In this document: one piece after another, positions 44,778 to 54,217 of the stretch
How positions within the stretch are numbered: position 1 is the stretch's first letter
How the letters are laid out: each line of letters begins with the position of its first letter
Assembly: GCA_024276075.1 (NCBI GenBank)
Contig: JAJRXX010000062.1
Location: 1 to 64,000 of the forward strand
Direction of reading: 5' to 3'
Length of the DNA stretch: 64,000 nt
From: Planctomycetota bacterium
GTDB taxonomy: Bacteria > Planctomycetota > Phycisphaerae > Phycisphaerales > Phycisphaeraceae
Program-made: the position numbers and the translations under genes
Notes under the pieces: generated by a model
Databases searched by the model: none
What the model saw: only the letters and a program-made list of their open reading frames with translations
What the model was told of the DNA's origin: nothing

Positions 44778-45869
44778 CTAACTCATGCTGATCGTCGGTT
44801 GCGTGTACCCGCCGCTCAACGCTTGGACGCTGATCTGCCCCGCCATGTTCCGCACGACATTCTCAAGCTCGCCAGCCAACTTAGGGTCATCTGTAAAATT
44901 AGCCGTCACGTCGCCTTTGTCGCTGTTGGCACGCAGCGCCATATTGATAGGCACTGCCCCCAAGTAAGGTACGCCCATGTCCTGGGCCATCGTCTGGGCA
45001 CCGCCGCGCCCGAAGATGTCGTATTCCTTGCCATCGTCCCCGATGAAATAGCTCATGTTCTCGACCACGCCCAGCACCGCGATCTCTAATTGTCGAAACA
45101 TCCCGATCGCCCGCTTCGCGTCGTCCTGCGCAACCTTCTGAGGCGTGCACACCACCACCGCACCCGTCAGGGGCAGCAACTGCGACATCGTCAACGGCAC
45201 GTCACCCGTCCCAGGCGGCAGATCGATGATCAGGTAATCCAGGTCGCCCCAGTCCGTTTGCGTCGCCAGTTGACGAAACGCCCCGTGTGCCATCGGTCCC
45301 CGCCAGATCAACGGCTTGTCCACCTCCACCAGCTTGCCGATCGTCATGGCCTTCACGCCGTGCACCTCAAACGGCACGATCATGTTCCCGCCCGTCGTGC
45401 GAGTCTGGTGGGCGTCGAGCCCCAGCAGCGTCGGCAGCGACGGGCCGTAGATATCGCCGTCCATCACCCCGACGCTCGCCCCCTCGCGTGCCAGCCCCAC
45501 CGCCAGGTTCACCGCGATCGTGCTCTTACCCACGCCGCCTTTGCCCGCGCCCACTGCCACGATCTGCTTCACCCCAGGCAACGGGTTGCTCTTGCCCGCT
45601 CGCTGCTGAGGCGACGCCTGCGCCACATTAGCACCGAACTCCACGTTCACCTCCTCGACACCCCCCAGCTCACGCACCGCCCCCTGCACGTCCTTTAAAA
45701 TCTGATCCTTCATCGGACACGCCGGCGTCGTCAGCTCGATCTTCACGCTCACCACACCCTCGCACACCGCCACGTTCTTGACCATGTTGAGCGTCACGAG
45801 GTCTCTGTGCAGCTCCGGGTCATTGACCTTGCGTAGCTGGTCGAGCACCTGTTCCTTCGTTACCGCCAT
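44778..45869 (-). CDS. Mrp/NBP35-type P-loop ATPase
   Basis: Iron-sulfur cluster carrier of the Mrp/ApbC family. 363 residues. An N-terminal MIP18/DUF59 domain (LRKVNDPELHRDLVTLNMVKNV, TTPACPMKDQI) is followed by the deviant Walker A GKGGVGKST near residue 111, DGDIYGPSLPTLLG and IDLPPGTGDVPLT. The stretch where many family members have a CxxC pair reads NMSYFIGDDGKEYDIFG, with no cysteines, so cluster binding may differ. 54 bases downstream of the disrupted ABC ATPase gene on the same strand. Confidence 0.9.
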   Translation of the reverse strand: MAVTKEQVLDQLRKVNDPELHRDLVTLNMVKNVAVCEGVVSVKIELTTPACPMKDQILKDVQGAVRELGGVEEVNVEFGANVAQASPQQRAGKSNPLPGVKQIVAVGAGKGGVGKSTIAVNLAVGLAREGASVGVMDGDIYGPSLPTLLGLDAHQTRTTGGNMIVPFEVHGVKAMTIGKLVEVDKPLIWRGPMAHGAFRQLATQTDWGDLDYLIIDLPPGTGDVPLTMSQLLPLTGAVVVCTPQKVAQDDAKRAIGMFRQLEIAVLGVVENMSYFIGDDGKEYDIFGRGGAQTMAQDMGVPYLGAVPINMALRANSDKGDVTANFTDDPKLAGELENVVRNMAGQISVQALSGGYTQPTISMS

Positions 45870-45923
45870 AGCCTGTGTCTCCTGCTGTTAAATCGTTTCC
45901 CTTATCGCATTAAATTTATCTGG

Positions 45924-46862
45924 CTACTGCACCAGCCCCTTGGTCAGGTGCATAAACGCGGTTTCCAGATCGACTTTCTCCTCTTCGAGTTTTGTTAATC
46001 CAAAGCCGCCCGCGACCAGCCGGCTAGCAACCTTCGACGGGGCACCCTCCTGTGCGTCGAGCATAACGCGAATATCACGCGACCCGTCCACAGGCTGTTG
46101 CACCTTCACCACACCCGCCACGTCACGCAACAACCCCGCCGCCTCACCCGCGCGATCGGCGACGCCGATCACCAGGATACGCCCCACCCGTGCGCGATCG
46201 AGTATCTCCTGCACACTCCCCGTAAAGACCAGCTTACCCTGCTCGATGATACCGACCTTATTACAGAGGTCCGCCAACTCCGGCAAGATATGGGAACTGA
46301 TCAATATCGTCTTACCCAGCCGGTGCAATTCCTTGAGCAATTCGCGTATCTCGATCCTCGCGCGCGGGTCGAGCCCACTGGCCGGCTCATCGAGCAGCAG
46401 CACTTTCGGGTCGTGAAGCAGCACCCGCGCCAAGCTAAGCCGCTGCTGCATACCCCGCGACAGACTATTGACCTCCGCGTCGATCTTGTGGCTCAGGTCG
46501 GTCAATTACAACACGTCCCGCACCACCCCGGTGCGCTTCGGCCCGTGGATCTGATACGCCGCGGCAAAAAAATCGAGATACTCCTGAACCACCATGTCCT
46601 GATACGAGCCGAAATAGTCCGGCACGTAGCCGATGATCGACCGCACCGCCCTGGCGTTTACCGGGCCCACCGATAGGCCATCGATCCGCGCCTCACCCCA
46701 CGTCGGCTTCAGCAGCGTCGCCAATATCTTGATCGTCGTCGTCTTCCCCGCGCCGTTCGGACCGATGAAACCAAAGCAGTCACCCTGTCCCACCTTCAGG
46801 TTCAGGTTGTCCAGCGCCAACAATTCACCGTACCGCTTCGTCAGATTGATGGTCTCGATCAT
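45924..46862 (-). pseudogene. ABC transporter ATP-binding protein interrupted by an in-frame TAA
   Basis: A 313-codon frame from ATG 46862 that would encode a complete ABC-2 exporter-type ATPase, except for TAA at codon 119 (46506-46508). Codons 1-118 carry the A-loop region (LTKRYGELLALDNLNL) and Walker A GPNGAGKT (34-41). After the stop the same frame continues without a shift: signature LSRGMQQ (134-140), Walker B VLLLDEPASGLDP (D158, E159), the H-loop ISSHILPEL and a C-terminal accessory domain. The expected residue is an acidic or polar one (…DVL-x-LTDL…), so a single GAA-to-TAA or CAA-to-TAA change would explain it. Restart from the TTG after the stop would give a piece without Walker A. 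It is preceded by a large membrane protein gene (19-base gap). Confidence 0.85.
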
Positions 46863-46881
46863 TTTGTCATCACCACGAAAT

Positions 46882-49173
46882 TTACTCGTCAAACGTGCCG
46901 AACCACCGCACCACCGTCCAGCCGCTGCTGTCGACCTCCATGCCATCCACCGTGACCGGCGCTGGCAACGCAGCCCGCTCCAGATGCCCCATGATCAGCA
47001 ACCCGCGTAGCTGCGTCCTAGCCGTCACGTCCAAATCCCGCGCCAGTGTTCGGTCGTAATTGACCGCGCGAGCCATCGGGTCTGTATTACGGTAATCCGG
47101 CGGTGGCAAGCTGTCATAAAACCCCAGCATCTCGACCGCCCCGACGATCTCGCTCTGGGCAACGACCGTCTGATCCGACTCTTCATCACCCCAGCTCTGA
47201 CCCGTCCTGTACGCGATCAGTCGGCCCAAGTACCCCTCTCGATTCCAATCCCGATTCCCTTTGTCATCGTAGCGAACCGGCCCCACCAACAAGTCGTACT
47301 GCTCCGGCGGCGCCACGGTCATCACCTGTCCAGGCTCCCAAGCCTCACGACGACGCCAAACCCGAGGCACCCTCCCATCCCCCGGACAGTAGACGATCAA
47401 CACGTTCCGTAACCCTCCCGGCAGACCATGCGTCAGCGTACCCCGAGGCCAACTATCGACCACCCGCAGCCGACCACGAGGCATCGACCACGCATCACTT
47501 GACGATCCGCCCTCGCCGCGACGACCTAGATAATTGATCTCAAATTGCTTAGCCGTCGCACGCATCGCAACCACCGCACGATTCGACTTACCCGCGTCGA
47601 TCGAGTACAGCCGTTGATCGAGAAACTCACCCCCACCCGATCTGTCGAGCCCCGGGCTCGCTAGCGTGTTTACCTTGTCTCGGTCGTCGCCACCGCCCAC
47701 AGCGACCTCGACCTGCCCGTGCTTGGGTACAAACAACGACAGCCAGCTACGCACGCGCACCAACCCTGAATCGCCGTCACCGTCGAGCACCGTAAAATGT
47801 GAAACCGTGGTCCTGCCCGGGCGAACCACCCACGCACCACCCCAGCTTATCAACGAAAACACCACCACCACCGCCAAAAACACAGCCCAACTATTCTTCA
47901 CCCTGCCCCGCTTTTTGAGAAACCCAAAACCCACCGGGCCAGCCGCCAGCCAATACGCGCCGAACACCACGATCGCCGCCAGCAACGCCGGTGTAGCCGT
48001 GTCACGCATCGCAATCAGGTGAGCGACGAACCGATCCAGTTCGACGTGTCGGCGAAACTGGGCACCCGACATCCGCCGTTGACGGGTTTCTTCCTCCAAA
48101 TACGACTTCGCATACGCCGGGCCACGCCAACCAAACACCGCCGACCACAACCCTCCTCCGTTGGGCATCCCCGCCCGCACCACCGATGGCTCCGTCAGAT
48201 CAACACCGATACACGTCACCCGCCCCAGTCCAAATGGCCACGCCGCGACGATCGGCCTACCACCACCGTCACGCAACAGGATCGAGACACGACCCTCAGC
48301 CCCGTCGATCGGTTCCACAGCCCGCATGTAGATCATTAATTTTTCACGCTGTACAGGACTTCCCAGCCAATTCTCACCCCCCACACGGTTGACCAGCCAC
48401 CGCGGTGCTACCCCAGCCTCCGCCTTGGCCAGCTTGATCGGAGCAAGCAGGTCGCTTAACGGTGATCGGCTCCAATCGTCACCCACCACGCCCGGCACCA
48501 CAATCAGATGCCCGCCGCGTTGCACCCATTGGCGAATCGCGCGATGCGTCTGAATAGAAATTCCCGCCGACCCCGGATCGCCACCGTCCGCCGTCCAAAT
48601 CAATGCCTGCAAGCTCGATAGGCCATACCACCGATCGGGCAGCCGACCCGGTTCGATCCCACGGACCAATCGGCTCCCCTCATGCCGAACCACGTTCGAC
48701 TCATGGAATTCCAGCCCCAGCGACCTCGCCCCTGTGATACCGATCGCCCTCGTATGGGTATCCAATAGGTGCATCGGGCCGACGCTCTCAGCAGCCAATT
48801 CCTGCCCTTGGTCTTCGTCGATGACCCGTACCCGCCAAACAGACTTCGTATCCGTTGAAAAAGGTGGCACTGTGTATAGCCATGCCTGTGCATCGCGATG
48901 CGGCGTCAGCGTGACAACCCGCTGCGCAACGACCAGATCACCGTCGCCGTCCGGCACCACCCATTCGCAGCGAACTCGCCTGGGACTCGCCGACGGATTC
49001 CCCAGCGTTAGCAGCAAAGGCGTCCAATCCCCTGGCCGAACCACACCCACAAGCCCCACGTGCTCCGGCTCAATCCTCAGCGTTACCCCGTCCGCCCGTG
49101 CGCACACAGCCACCGCCGCACACAGCCACCACGCCAATACAGCACCAAAAAATCGTCGCTTCACACCGTTCAT
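46882..49173 (-). CDS. large secreted/membrane protein upstream of the ABC ATPase
   Basis: 763 residues. A signal peptide at the N-terminus ends near VCARADG. A periplasmic beta-rich domain follows, then a GATase1/flavodoxin-like region (IRQWVQRGGHLIVVPGVVGDDW, about residues 235-260). Two membrane helices lie near residues 395-450 (ATPALLAAIVVFGAYWLAAG and WAVFLAVVVVFSLISWGGAW), then a further soluble domain. The organisation resembles membrane proteins that accompany ABC ATPases and gliding-type transport modules, but I cannot name the family. Probably co-transcribed with the downstream disrupted ATPase, which may have lost its function together with this gene. No dedicated ABC permease is present. 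Confidence 0.7.
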   Translation of the reverse strand: MNGVKRRFFGAVLAWWLCAAVAVCARADGVTLRIEPEHVGLVGVVRPGDWTPLLLTLGNPSASPRRVRCEWVVPDGDGDLVVAQRVVTLTPHRDAQAWLYTVPPFSTDTKSVWRVRVIDEDQGQELAAESVGPMHLLDTHTRAIGITGARSLGLEFHESNVVRHEGSRLVRGIEPGRLPDRWYGLSSLQALIWTADGGDPGSAGISIQTHRAIRQWVQRGGHLIVVPGVVGDDWSRSPLSDLLAPIKLAKAEAGVAPRWLVNRVGGENWLGSPVQREKLMIYMRAVEPIDGAEGRVSILLRDGGGRPIVAAWPFGLGRVTCIGVDLTEPSVVRAGMPNGGGLWSAVFGWRGPAYAKSYLEEETRQRRMSGAQFRRHVELDRFVAHLIAMRDTATPALLAAIVVFGAYWLAAGPVGFGFLKKRGRVKNSWAVFLAVVVVFSLISWGGAWVVRPGRTTVSHFTVLDGDGDSGLVRVRSWLSLFVPKHGQVEVAVGGGDDRDKVNTLASPGLDRSGGGEFLDQRLYSIDAGKSNRAVVAMRATAKQFEINYLGRRGEGGSSSDAWSMPRGRLRVVDSWPRGTLTHGLPGGLRNVLIVYCPGDGRVPRVWRRREAWEPGQVMTVAPPEQYDLLVGPVRYDDKGNRDWNREGYLGRLIAYRTGQSWGDEESDQTVVAQSEIVGAVEMLGFYDSLPPPDYRNTDPMARAVNYDRTLARDLDVTARTQLRGLLIMGHLERAALPAPVTVDGMEVDSSGWTVVRWFGTFDE

Positions 49174-49570
49174 CGATCAAAAGTGTATCCGCTGTCGCCT
49201 AACCGGGCACAAAGCCCTTTATCCACCCGACCCATCCGTCATAACCCCAACACCTCGCTAGGCCTTAACGATCAAACGTGCAGTTTCACGCCCCGACCGA
49301 CCGATATATCTAAACAGTGAATTTGGAACCGATTCATACTGTTTGGCCAATTCTCGGCATACTCGTCTACACATTTACGATGTGTATGGTGCGTGTCCTA
49401 TCTGCGAGGCTTACGTATCGCATCCACCTGCACAACCGGATATGCAAAGCCCGGAACATGCGACGGCAGTACCTCGAGGGGTTCGATCAGGATTAGCACT
49501 TGCCTTTGCACCCCTTGTCTACATACAAATTCCATGAATGCCTCTACGCCATCGTGGTAAACTACCAACC
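49174..49570. other. gene-free stretch upstream of pyrC
   Basis: The divergent intergenic region between the large membrane protein and pyrC. No gene, tRNA or known riboswitch recognised, and no match to repeat families A to E. It presumably carries both promoters. Confidence 0.5.
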
Positions 49571-50968
49571 ATGTCGTCACTGACCATCATCCGTGGCCGG
49601 GTTATCGATCCAGCCAACAAGATCGACCGGGTCACCGATCTGGTGATCGAGGGTGGCCGCGTGACGTCGCTGGGCGACAAGAGCAGGCCCCGCACGGATC
49701 GCGTCATCGACGCGTCGGGCTGCATCATCTGCCCGGGGCTGATCGACCCACACGTGCATTTCCGTGAACCAGGCCAAGAGGAAAAGGAAACCATCGCCAC
49801 CGGTGCCGCCGCCGCCGTCGCCGGGGGGTTTACCAGCGTCTGCTGCATGCCCAATACCGAGCCCGCCATCGACGACGATGGGCGCGTTGATTTCATCTAC
49901 CACCAAGCCGCCCGCGCCAAGCAGGCAAACGTCTTCCCCGTCGGCGCGGTGACCAAGGCGCGCGCCGGCCGGGAGCTTGCGGAAATCGGATTGATGGCAG
50001 CCAGTGGTGCGGTCGCGTTCTCAGACGACGGCGTCGCAGTCGCTTCCGCAGGCACCATGGCCAAAGCACTGACCTACATTGCCATGACAGGCAAGGTCCT
50101 CATGCAGCACTGCGAGGACCCGGAACTAGGTGGTGGGGTCATGAACGCCGGCTCACTGGCCTCACGATTGGGGCTCGCCGGTTGGCCTCGCGTCGCTGAG
50201 GAAGTCATCATCCAACGCGACATCCTGCTGAACCTCCACCAAAATATCGGTGCCAGGTACCACGTTCAACATGTGTCCAGTGGCGGCAGCGTCGAACTGG
50301 TGCGCCGGGCCCGCCAGGACCTCTTCGGACAGGCACACGTCACTGCGGAGGTGTCACCACACCACCTGCTGCTGACCGAAGACGACTGCGCCAGTTACGA
50401 CACCCACTTCAAGGTCAACCCCCCCTTGCGCAGCCGACGCGACATTGAGGAGCTCCTCGCCGGCGTGCGCGACGGCACCATCACCGTCCTGGCCACCGAC
50501 CACGCACCGCACACCCAAGAGGAAAAAGAATTGGAATTCGCAGCCGCACCCTTCGGCATGATCGGCCTCGAATGCGCGCTACCTCTGTATATCAAAGCCC
50601 TGATCGAGTCCGAAACAATCGATTGGCCCACCATGATCTCGATGATGACCGTCAACCCCGCCCGACTTTGCTCGCTGACGGGCAAGGGCACACTCACCCC
50701 CGGCGCCCACGCAGACGTCACGATCATCGACCCGAAAGAAAAATGGACCATCGACGCAAACGAATTCAAGAGCAAGAGCCGCAACTGCCCCTTCCATGGT
50801 TGGAAGGCCACTGGCCGAGCGATTACCACCATCGTCAGCGGCGACGTCAAGCTGCTGCGCGACCCCGACCGTTTAAAGGATCAAACCGACGCGCACGATC
50901 GGTCTAAGCCGACCCAACACCAGCCTTCGCAGATTGTCGCCCAAAGCCTACACGACTCGAAAATATAA
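49571..50968 (+). CDS. pyrC: dihydroorotase (class I, PyrC/AllB-like)
   Basis: Cyclises carbamoyl aspartate to dihydroorotate in pyrimidine synthesis. 465 residues from ATG 49571. Zinc ligands in GLIDPHVHFREPG, histidines in LMQHCEDPELG, VQHVSSGGSVEL and catalytic aspartate in VLATDHAPHTQEEK. The order and length match class I dihydroorotases. Allantoinase and hydantoinase share the fold, but FREPGQEEKETI favours dihydroorotase. The C-terminal 30 residues are polar and extended, perhaps a lengthened tail. No pyrB adjacent. Confidence 0.92.
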   Translation: MSSLTIIRGRVIDPANKIDRVTDLVIEGGRVTSLGDKSRPRTDRVIDASGCIICPGLIDPHVHFREPGQEEKETIATGAAAAVAGGFTSVCCMPNTEPAIDDDGRVDFIYHQAARAKQANVFPVGAVTKARAGRELAEIGLMAASGAVAFSDDGVAVASAGTMAKALTYIAMTGKVLMQHCEDPELGGGVMNAGSLASRLGLAGWPRVAEEVIIQRDILLNLHQNIGARYHVQHVSSGGSVELVRRARQDLFGQAHVTAEVSPHHLLLTEDDCASYDTHFKVNPPLRSRRDIEELLAGVRDGTITVLATDHAPHTQEEKELEFAAAPFGMIGLECALPLYIKALIESETIDWPTMISMMTVNPARLCSLTGKGTLTPGAHADVTIIDPKEKWTIDANEFKSKSRNCPFHGWKATGRAITTIVSGDVKLLRDPDRLKDQTDAHDRSKPTQHQPSQIVAQSLHDSKI

Positions 50969-51001
50969 CGCTGCGCGACTTGCCCCGCTCCGCTCCGATG
51001 G

Positions 51002-51023
51002 CACAGCTTGCTTGCAAGCTGTG
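51002..51023. repeat. palindromic hairpin (CACAGCTTGC) after pyrC
   Basis: CACAGCTTGCTTGCAAGCTGTG is a perfect inverted repeat of two 9-base arms about a four-base TGCT centre, 35 bases beyond the pyrC stop. It is probably a REP-like or terminator hairpin. It opens a repeat cluster that fills 50969-51305. Confidence 0.7.
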
Positions 51024-51042
51024 GTGGGGCCAATCGTGACTC

Positions 51043-51146
51043 ATACACATTGCGTATATTTCTAGCGCGTCGCAAGTAATGTAAGCTATTGCCTATTCTG
51101 TTCCCGCGTTCGCAGATACCGCGCAAGTATTAATCTTGATTGGTCT
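51043..51146 (+). mobile_element. family B MITE-like element, copy B6
   Basis: 104 bp from ATACACATTGCGTAT to ATTGGTCT; the right TA has changed to TC. Followed without a gap by a CACTGGTTGC hairpin. Confidence 0.85.
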
Positions 51147-51213
51147 CACTGGTTGCAAGCAACCAGTGCCATTCAACCGTCCCAATTTAGCCACGGGTGA
51201 TTACACCCGTGGC
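51147..51213. repeat. two adjacent palindromic hairpins
   Basis: 51147-51168 is CACTGGTTGC/GCAACCAGTG. 51190-51213 is GCCACGGGTG/CACCCGTGGC with ATTA loop. The second recurs exactly at 54055-54078. Both lie between MITE B6 and a long family E repeat. Confidence 0.75.
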
Positions 51214-51238
51214 ATCCGGCACCACCATACGTCACCGC

Positions 51239-51308
51239 GACGAGCCGCGTCCGTCAGGGAGCGGGAATTGTGGCAACCAAATACTACAGATGCGTTGAGA
51301 ATGCTCTA
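51239..51308 (+). repeat. family E long-type repeat at the isomerase stop codon
   Basis: ACGAGCCGCGTCCGTCAGGGAGCGGG, then CAACCAAATACTACAGATGCGTTGA and AATGCTCTA at the right end. Matches 31070-31141 over about 70 bp. Its terminal TA plus the adjacent C on the plus strand give the TAG stop codon of the gene at 51306-52205. Confidence 0.8.
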
Positions 51309-52205
51309 CCCCGCCTTGGCTCGCGGCTGCGGCGCGTTCTTCGCAGCTACTTTCGCCACGGCGGCTTGCCCCTTCTCCACCGACTCTTTGATCCCATCGA
51401 GCCACCCCTGTAACCGCTGATGCGCGTCGGGCAGGTATTCCTCCGCCGGCGTCAGAGCCGGCAGCCACAACCGATCCCACTCCACGCTCACGTACCCCTC
51501 GTAGCCGATACCCAAGAGCCGCTTCACAAACTGCTCGATCCCGACCGTCCCCTCGCCCAACGCGACAAACCCGCTGCCCTCGCCGACCCGGGTGTCTTTC
51601 ACCTTGGCCAACCGGATACGACTATTGAGCATCGACACGGACACGCTCGACGGCTCGCCCGCCGCAGCCGCGTTCGCCACGTTCCAGCACAGGCCCACCA
51701 TCGGGTGGTCCACCACGTTTAGCAGCCACCACCATTCTTTCGCTTTGGCGATGCTGCCGACGTTTTCGAATAGCAACTGCACGCCCAACTCATCCGCCGC
51801 ATCGGCCAGCGGTGCCACGTGCTTCGCGATACGCTCGATCGCCGACTGACGGCTCTCCCCCGTGGCGATGTCGTACCCGAACACACGGACCGCTTTACAC
51901 CCGATCGCCGACGCCAATTCCAAGCTGCGTTTGACCTGCCAGTGAGACTCTTTCGTAGCTGTGCTGTCCTTGTGGTGCAGCGCCAGCGACGTGCTCAAGC
52001 ACACCGGCTCGATCCCACTGGCTTGCAGCGCGTCACGCGTCTTTGCCGGATCACCCAGCGCCGGATCGCTCGCCAGCCCACCCCCGCCGGCCCCCAGCGT
52101 GCGCAGCTCCACCCCTTGGTAACCCATCTCCGACGCTTGTTTCGCCACCTTTTCGATCGTCCAATCGGGACATGCCACCGTGCTAAACGCTAGTTTGATT
52201 GCCAT
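51306..52205 (-). CDS. sugar phosphate isomerase/epimerase-like TIM-barrel protein
   Basis: 299 residues of the AP endonuclease 2/xylose isomerase-like TIM-barrel superfamily. GYQGVELRTLG, IGCKAVRVFGYD, LLFENVGSIA (metal-binding glutamate) and VSVEWDRLW (second glutamate) mark the barrel. Substrate unknown; planctomycete genomes have many paralogues acting on sugars or inositols. The C-terminal tail is Lys/Ala-rich (KVAAKNAPQPRAKAG). The stop TAG is formed by the end of the adjacent family E repeat. No partner dehydrogenase nearby. Confidence 0.82.
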   Translation of the reverse strand: MAIKLAFSTVACPDWTIEKVAKQASEMGYQGVELRTLGAGGGGLASDPALGDPAKTRDALQASGIEPVCLSTSLALHHKDSTATKESHWQVKRSLELASAIGCKAVRVFGYDIATGESRQSAIERIAKHVAPLADAADELGVQLLFENVGSIAKAKEWWWLLNVVDHPMVGLCWNVANAAAAGEPSSVSVSMLNSRIRLAKVKDTRVGEGSGFVALGEGTVGIEQFVKRLLGIGYEGYVSVEWDRLWLPALTPAEEYLPDAHQRLQGWLDGIKESVEKGQAAVAKVAAKNAPQPRAKAG

Positions 52206-52445
52206 AACTGTTTCCTAAAATTGTCATCGGACCCGGTGCGCCTCGTAATCACAACACACCACCAGCCAAATACCCGACTCGGCAAGCAATAATAAACGAA
52301 TTCCAACAAAATAACGAGAATCGGCTTCACGACCCGGGCTTATCTTCTAAACGCCACCGTCACCATCCTGAAATAACCCGCTCCCAGCAATGGATTATTT
52401 GGGTTGTCGTATAATTATCCCTCTTCAGTAAAAGGAACTTCAGAC

Positions 52446-53033
52446 ATGAACGCTACACCGTTGATAACGTTTCAATTGATCGCTGCCTGTATCTTTTCTG
52501 TTTTGGCCACGTCGTCGCCAGCAATAGCCGCTGATCAATACGCGCTGGACCCGGCCCACGCCGCCGTTGTCTTCCGCATCGAACACCTAGGCATGAGCTA
52601 TACCTATGGCCGGTTCAACCACGTCCAAGGCAAAACCACCGTCGATGCTCAGAACCCTAGTGCGTCTTCGTTCTCACTCACGATCAAGTCCGACAGCATC
52701 GACACGGGCTTGAAAAAACGCGACGACCACCTGCGCAGCCCCGATTTCTTTAACGTCAAACAGTTCCCCGTCATCACCTTTCAGAGCACCGCCGTACACG
52801 CTACCGACGACGGCTACCGCGTCACCGGCGACCTGCTCCTGCATGGCGTGACGAAATCGGTCACCGTCGAGTTGACCAAAATGGGCCAGGGCGACGACCC
52901 CTGGGGCAACTACCGCATCGGCTTCGCCACCGAACTCACGATCAAGCGATCCGACTTCGGCATGACCAACATGCCCGAAGCCGTCGGCGATGACGTGCAC
53001 CTGATGATCAGCTTCGAGGGGTTGCGCCAGTAG
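52446..53033 (+). CDS. YceI family periplasmic lipid-binding-like protein
   Basis: 195 residues from ATG 52446, with AAAGGAA eight bases upstream. A signal peptide ends at SPAIAADQ. Lipocalin-like YceI barrel: YALDPAHAAVVFRIEHLGMSYTYGRF, then SFSLTIKSDSIDTGLKKRDDHLRSPDFFNVKQFPVITF and VTGDLLLHGVTKSV. Family members bind polyisoprenoids and are exported. Function in this organism unknown. The following membrane protein gene (35 bases) may share the operon. Confidence 0.92.
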   Translation: MNATPLITFQLIAACIFSVLATSSPAIAADQYALDPAHAAVVFRIEHLGMSYTYGRFNHVQGKTTVDAQNPSASSFSLTIKSDSIDTGLKKRDDHLRSPDFFNVKQFPVITFQSTAVHATDDGYRVTGDLLLHGVTKSVTVELTKMGQGDDPWGNYRIGFATELTIKRSDFGMTNMPEAVGDDVHLMISFEGLRQ

Positions 53034-53068
53034 CAACGCCGTTTCTCAATTAACCCCAAACCGCTGCC

Positions 53069-53959
53069 ATGATCGAACCGCTGTGGTTATTGCTGGGTCT
53101 GCTGCTACCGGCCGTCGCCAGTGTGGCTGTCCTGTTAGCCACGCGCCACCGCCGTTGCCCAGCCTGGTTAAGTCAATCCGGTCCGAGCTTGGCGATAGCC
53201 ACGGGATTCGTCGTCGGGTACACCGCCACCTACGGCACACCTGTTTTTCCGCCCGTCGAGTCTCAACAATGGCTGCTCACCGCGGTCCTGCCCGCGACAC
53301 TGATCGTATCGATCCTGGGGGCCATCAACACCGTCCCCTCACCCATCGCATGGATCGGAAGATTAGCCCTCGCGCTGGGCACACCGCCACTACTGCTGCA
53401 ATCCTACCTCCGCTACACATGGTCAACCGGCCAAGCATTCACGTGGATCGCTTCACTGGGCGTAGCCATCGCAACGGTGTGGGCCTTGCTCTCGCGCCTC
53501 GACGCCAAATACGCTCAGGCACAGACACCCTCGACTCGCTGGTGGCCCCTGTTATTGGCAATCGTCGCCGGTGGCACAGGCATAGCGATCATGATGTCAG
53601 GCAGCCAAACCATCGCGCAGCTAGGCCTGACACTCGCCGCGGTGCTCGTCGCTGTCTTGATCCTACCGGGTGGCTCCGATCAGCGCACCCCGCGCAGCAG
53701 CCCCATTGATATCCCTTTCGCTGTGCTGGTCGGCCTGTGGCTAAACGGCTACTTCTACGCCGAACTCCTGGCTTGGCACACCGCACTGCTGGTCTTGGCG
53801 TCTCTAATGCCGTGGGTCGGTCTGATACCTGCGCTGCGAAACCGACCGCCCTGGCAAAACACCGCCATACGACTCATCGCCACCGCGATACCCATCATCA
53901 TCGTCATCGCCACCGCTGCGATCCGTTTCAACCGTGAGATGACCGATTACTATGGCTAA
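53069..53959 (+). CDS. multi-pass membrane protein of unknown function
   Basis: 296 residues with about eight to nine hydrophobic helices (for example LWLLLGLLLPAVASVAVLL, WTAVLPATLIVSIL-like region 70-95 and IRLIATAIPIIIVIATAAI) and few charges between them. No conserved motif recognised. Follows the yceI gene on the same strand, where cytochrome b561-type proteins sometimes occur, but no paired histidines in the expected positions are evident. Confidence 0.7.
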   Translation: MIEPLWLLLGLLLPAVASVAVLLATRHRRCPAWLSQSGPSLAIATGFVVGYTATYGTPVFPPVESQQWLLTAVLPATLIVSILGAINTVPSPIAWIGRLALALGTPPLLLQSYLRYTWSTGQAFTWIASLGVAIATVWALLSRLDAKYAQAQTPSTRWWPLLLAIVAGGTGIAIMMSGSQTIAQLGLTLAAVLVAVLILPGGSDQRTPRSSPIDIPFAVLVGLWLNGYFYAELLAWHTALLVLASLMPWVGLIPALRNRPPWQNTAIRLIATAIPIIIVIATAAIRFNREMTDYYG

Positions 53960-53974
53960 GGATCGCAGCTTGTA

Positions 53975-54078
53975 GGGTCCGCAGTGCGGACCGCTCCGGT
54001 TGCCTTACAGAAGCCCACGGCATTGCAATGCGCAGGGCCTCATGCCCCCACTTAGCCACGGGTGATTACACCCGTGGC
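53975..54078. repeat. hairpin cluster upstream of tRNA-Ala
   Basis: 53975-53991, GGTCCGCAGTGCGGACC, is a perfect palindrome around CAGTG and recurs, diverged, at 26624. 54055-54078, GCCACGGGTG/CACCCGTGGC, equals 51190-51213. They probably separate the transcripts of the membrane protein and the tRNA. Confidence 0.7.
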
Positions 54079-54217
54079 ATCTTGAATGGCAAACCCTGCA
54101 AAAAAATTCAAACTGACCCACTACCTTCGCAACAGCTCGCCCCGGCAAAAGCTTTGCAAGCCCCTCCAACAACGGTATGATTCGGCGACAACCCCAGCAA
54201 ACTTTTTGTGTTGCACC

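Noticed and set aside
45090-45698. 202-codon plus-strand open frame
   Set aside because: Antisense to mrp. Arg/His-rich composition typical of a shadow frame.
46506-46508. Selenocysteine or pyrrolysine recoding at the in-frame stop
   Set aside because: The codon is TAA, which is not used for either, and no cysteine is expected there in ABC ATPases.
50999-51308. CRISPR array
   Set aside because: The repeats are unrelated hairpins and MITEs in single copies, not regularly spaced direct repeats with spacers.
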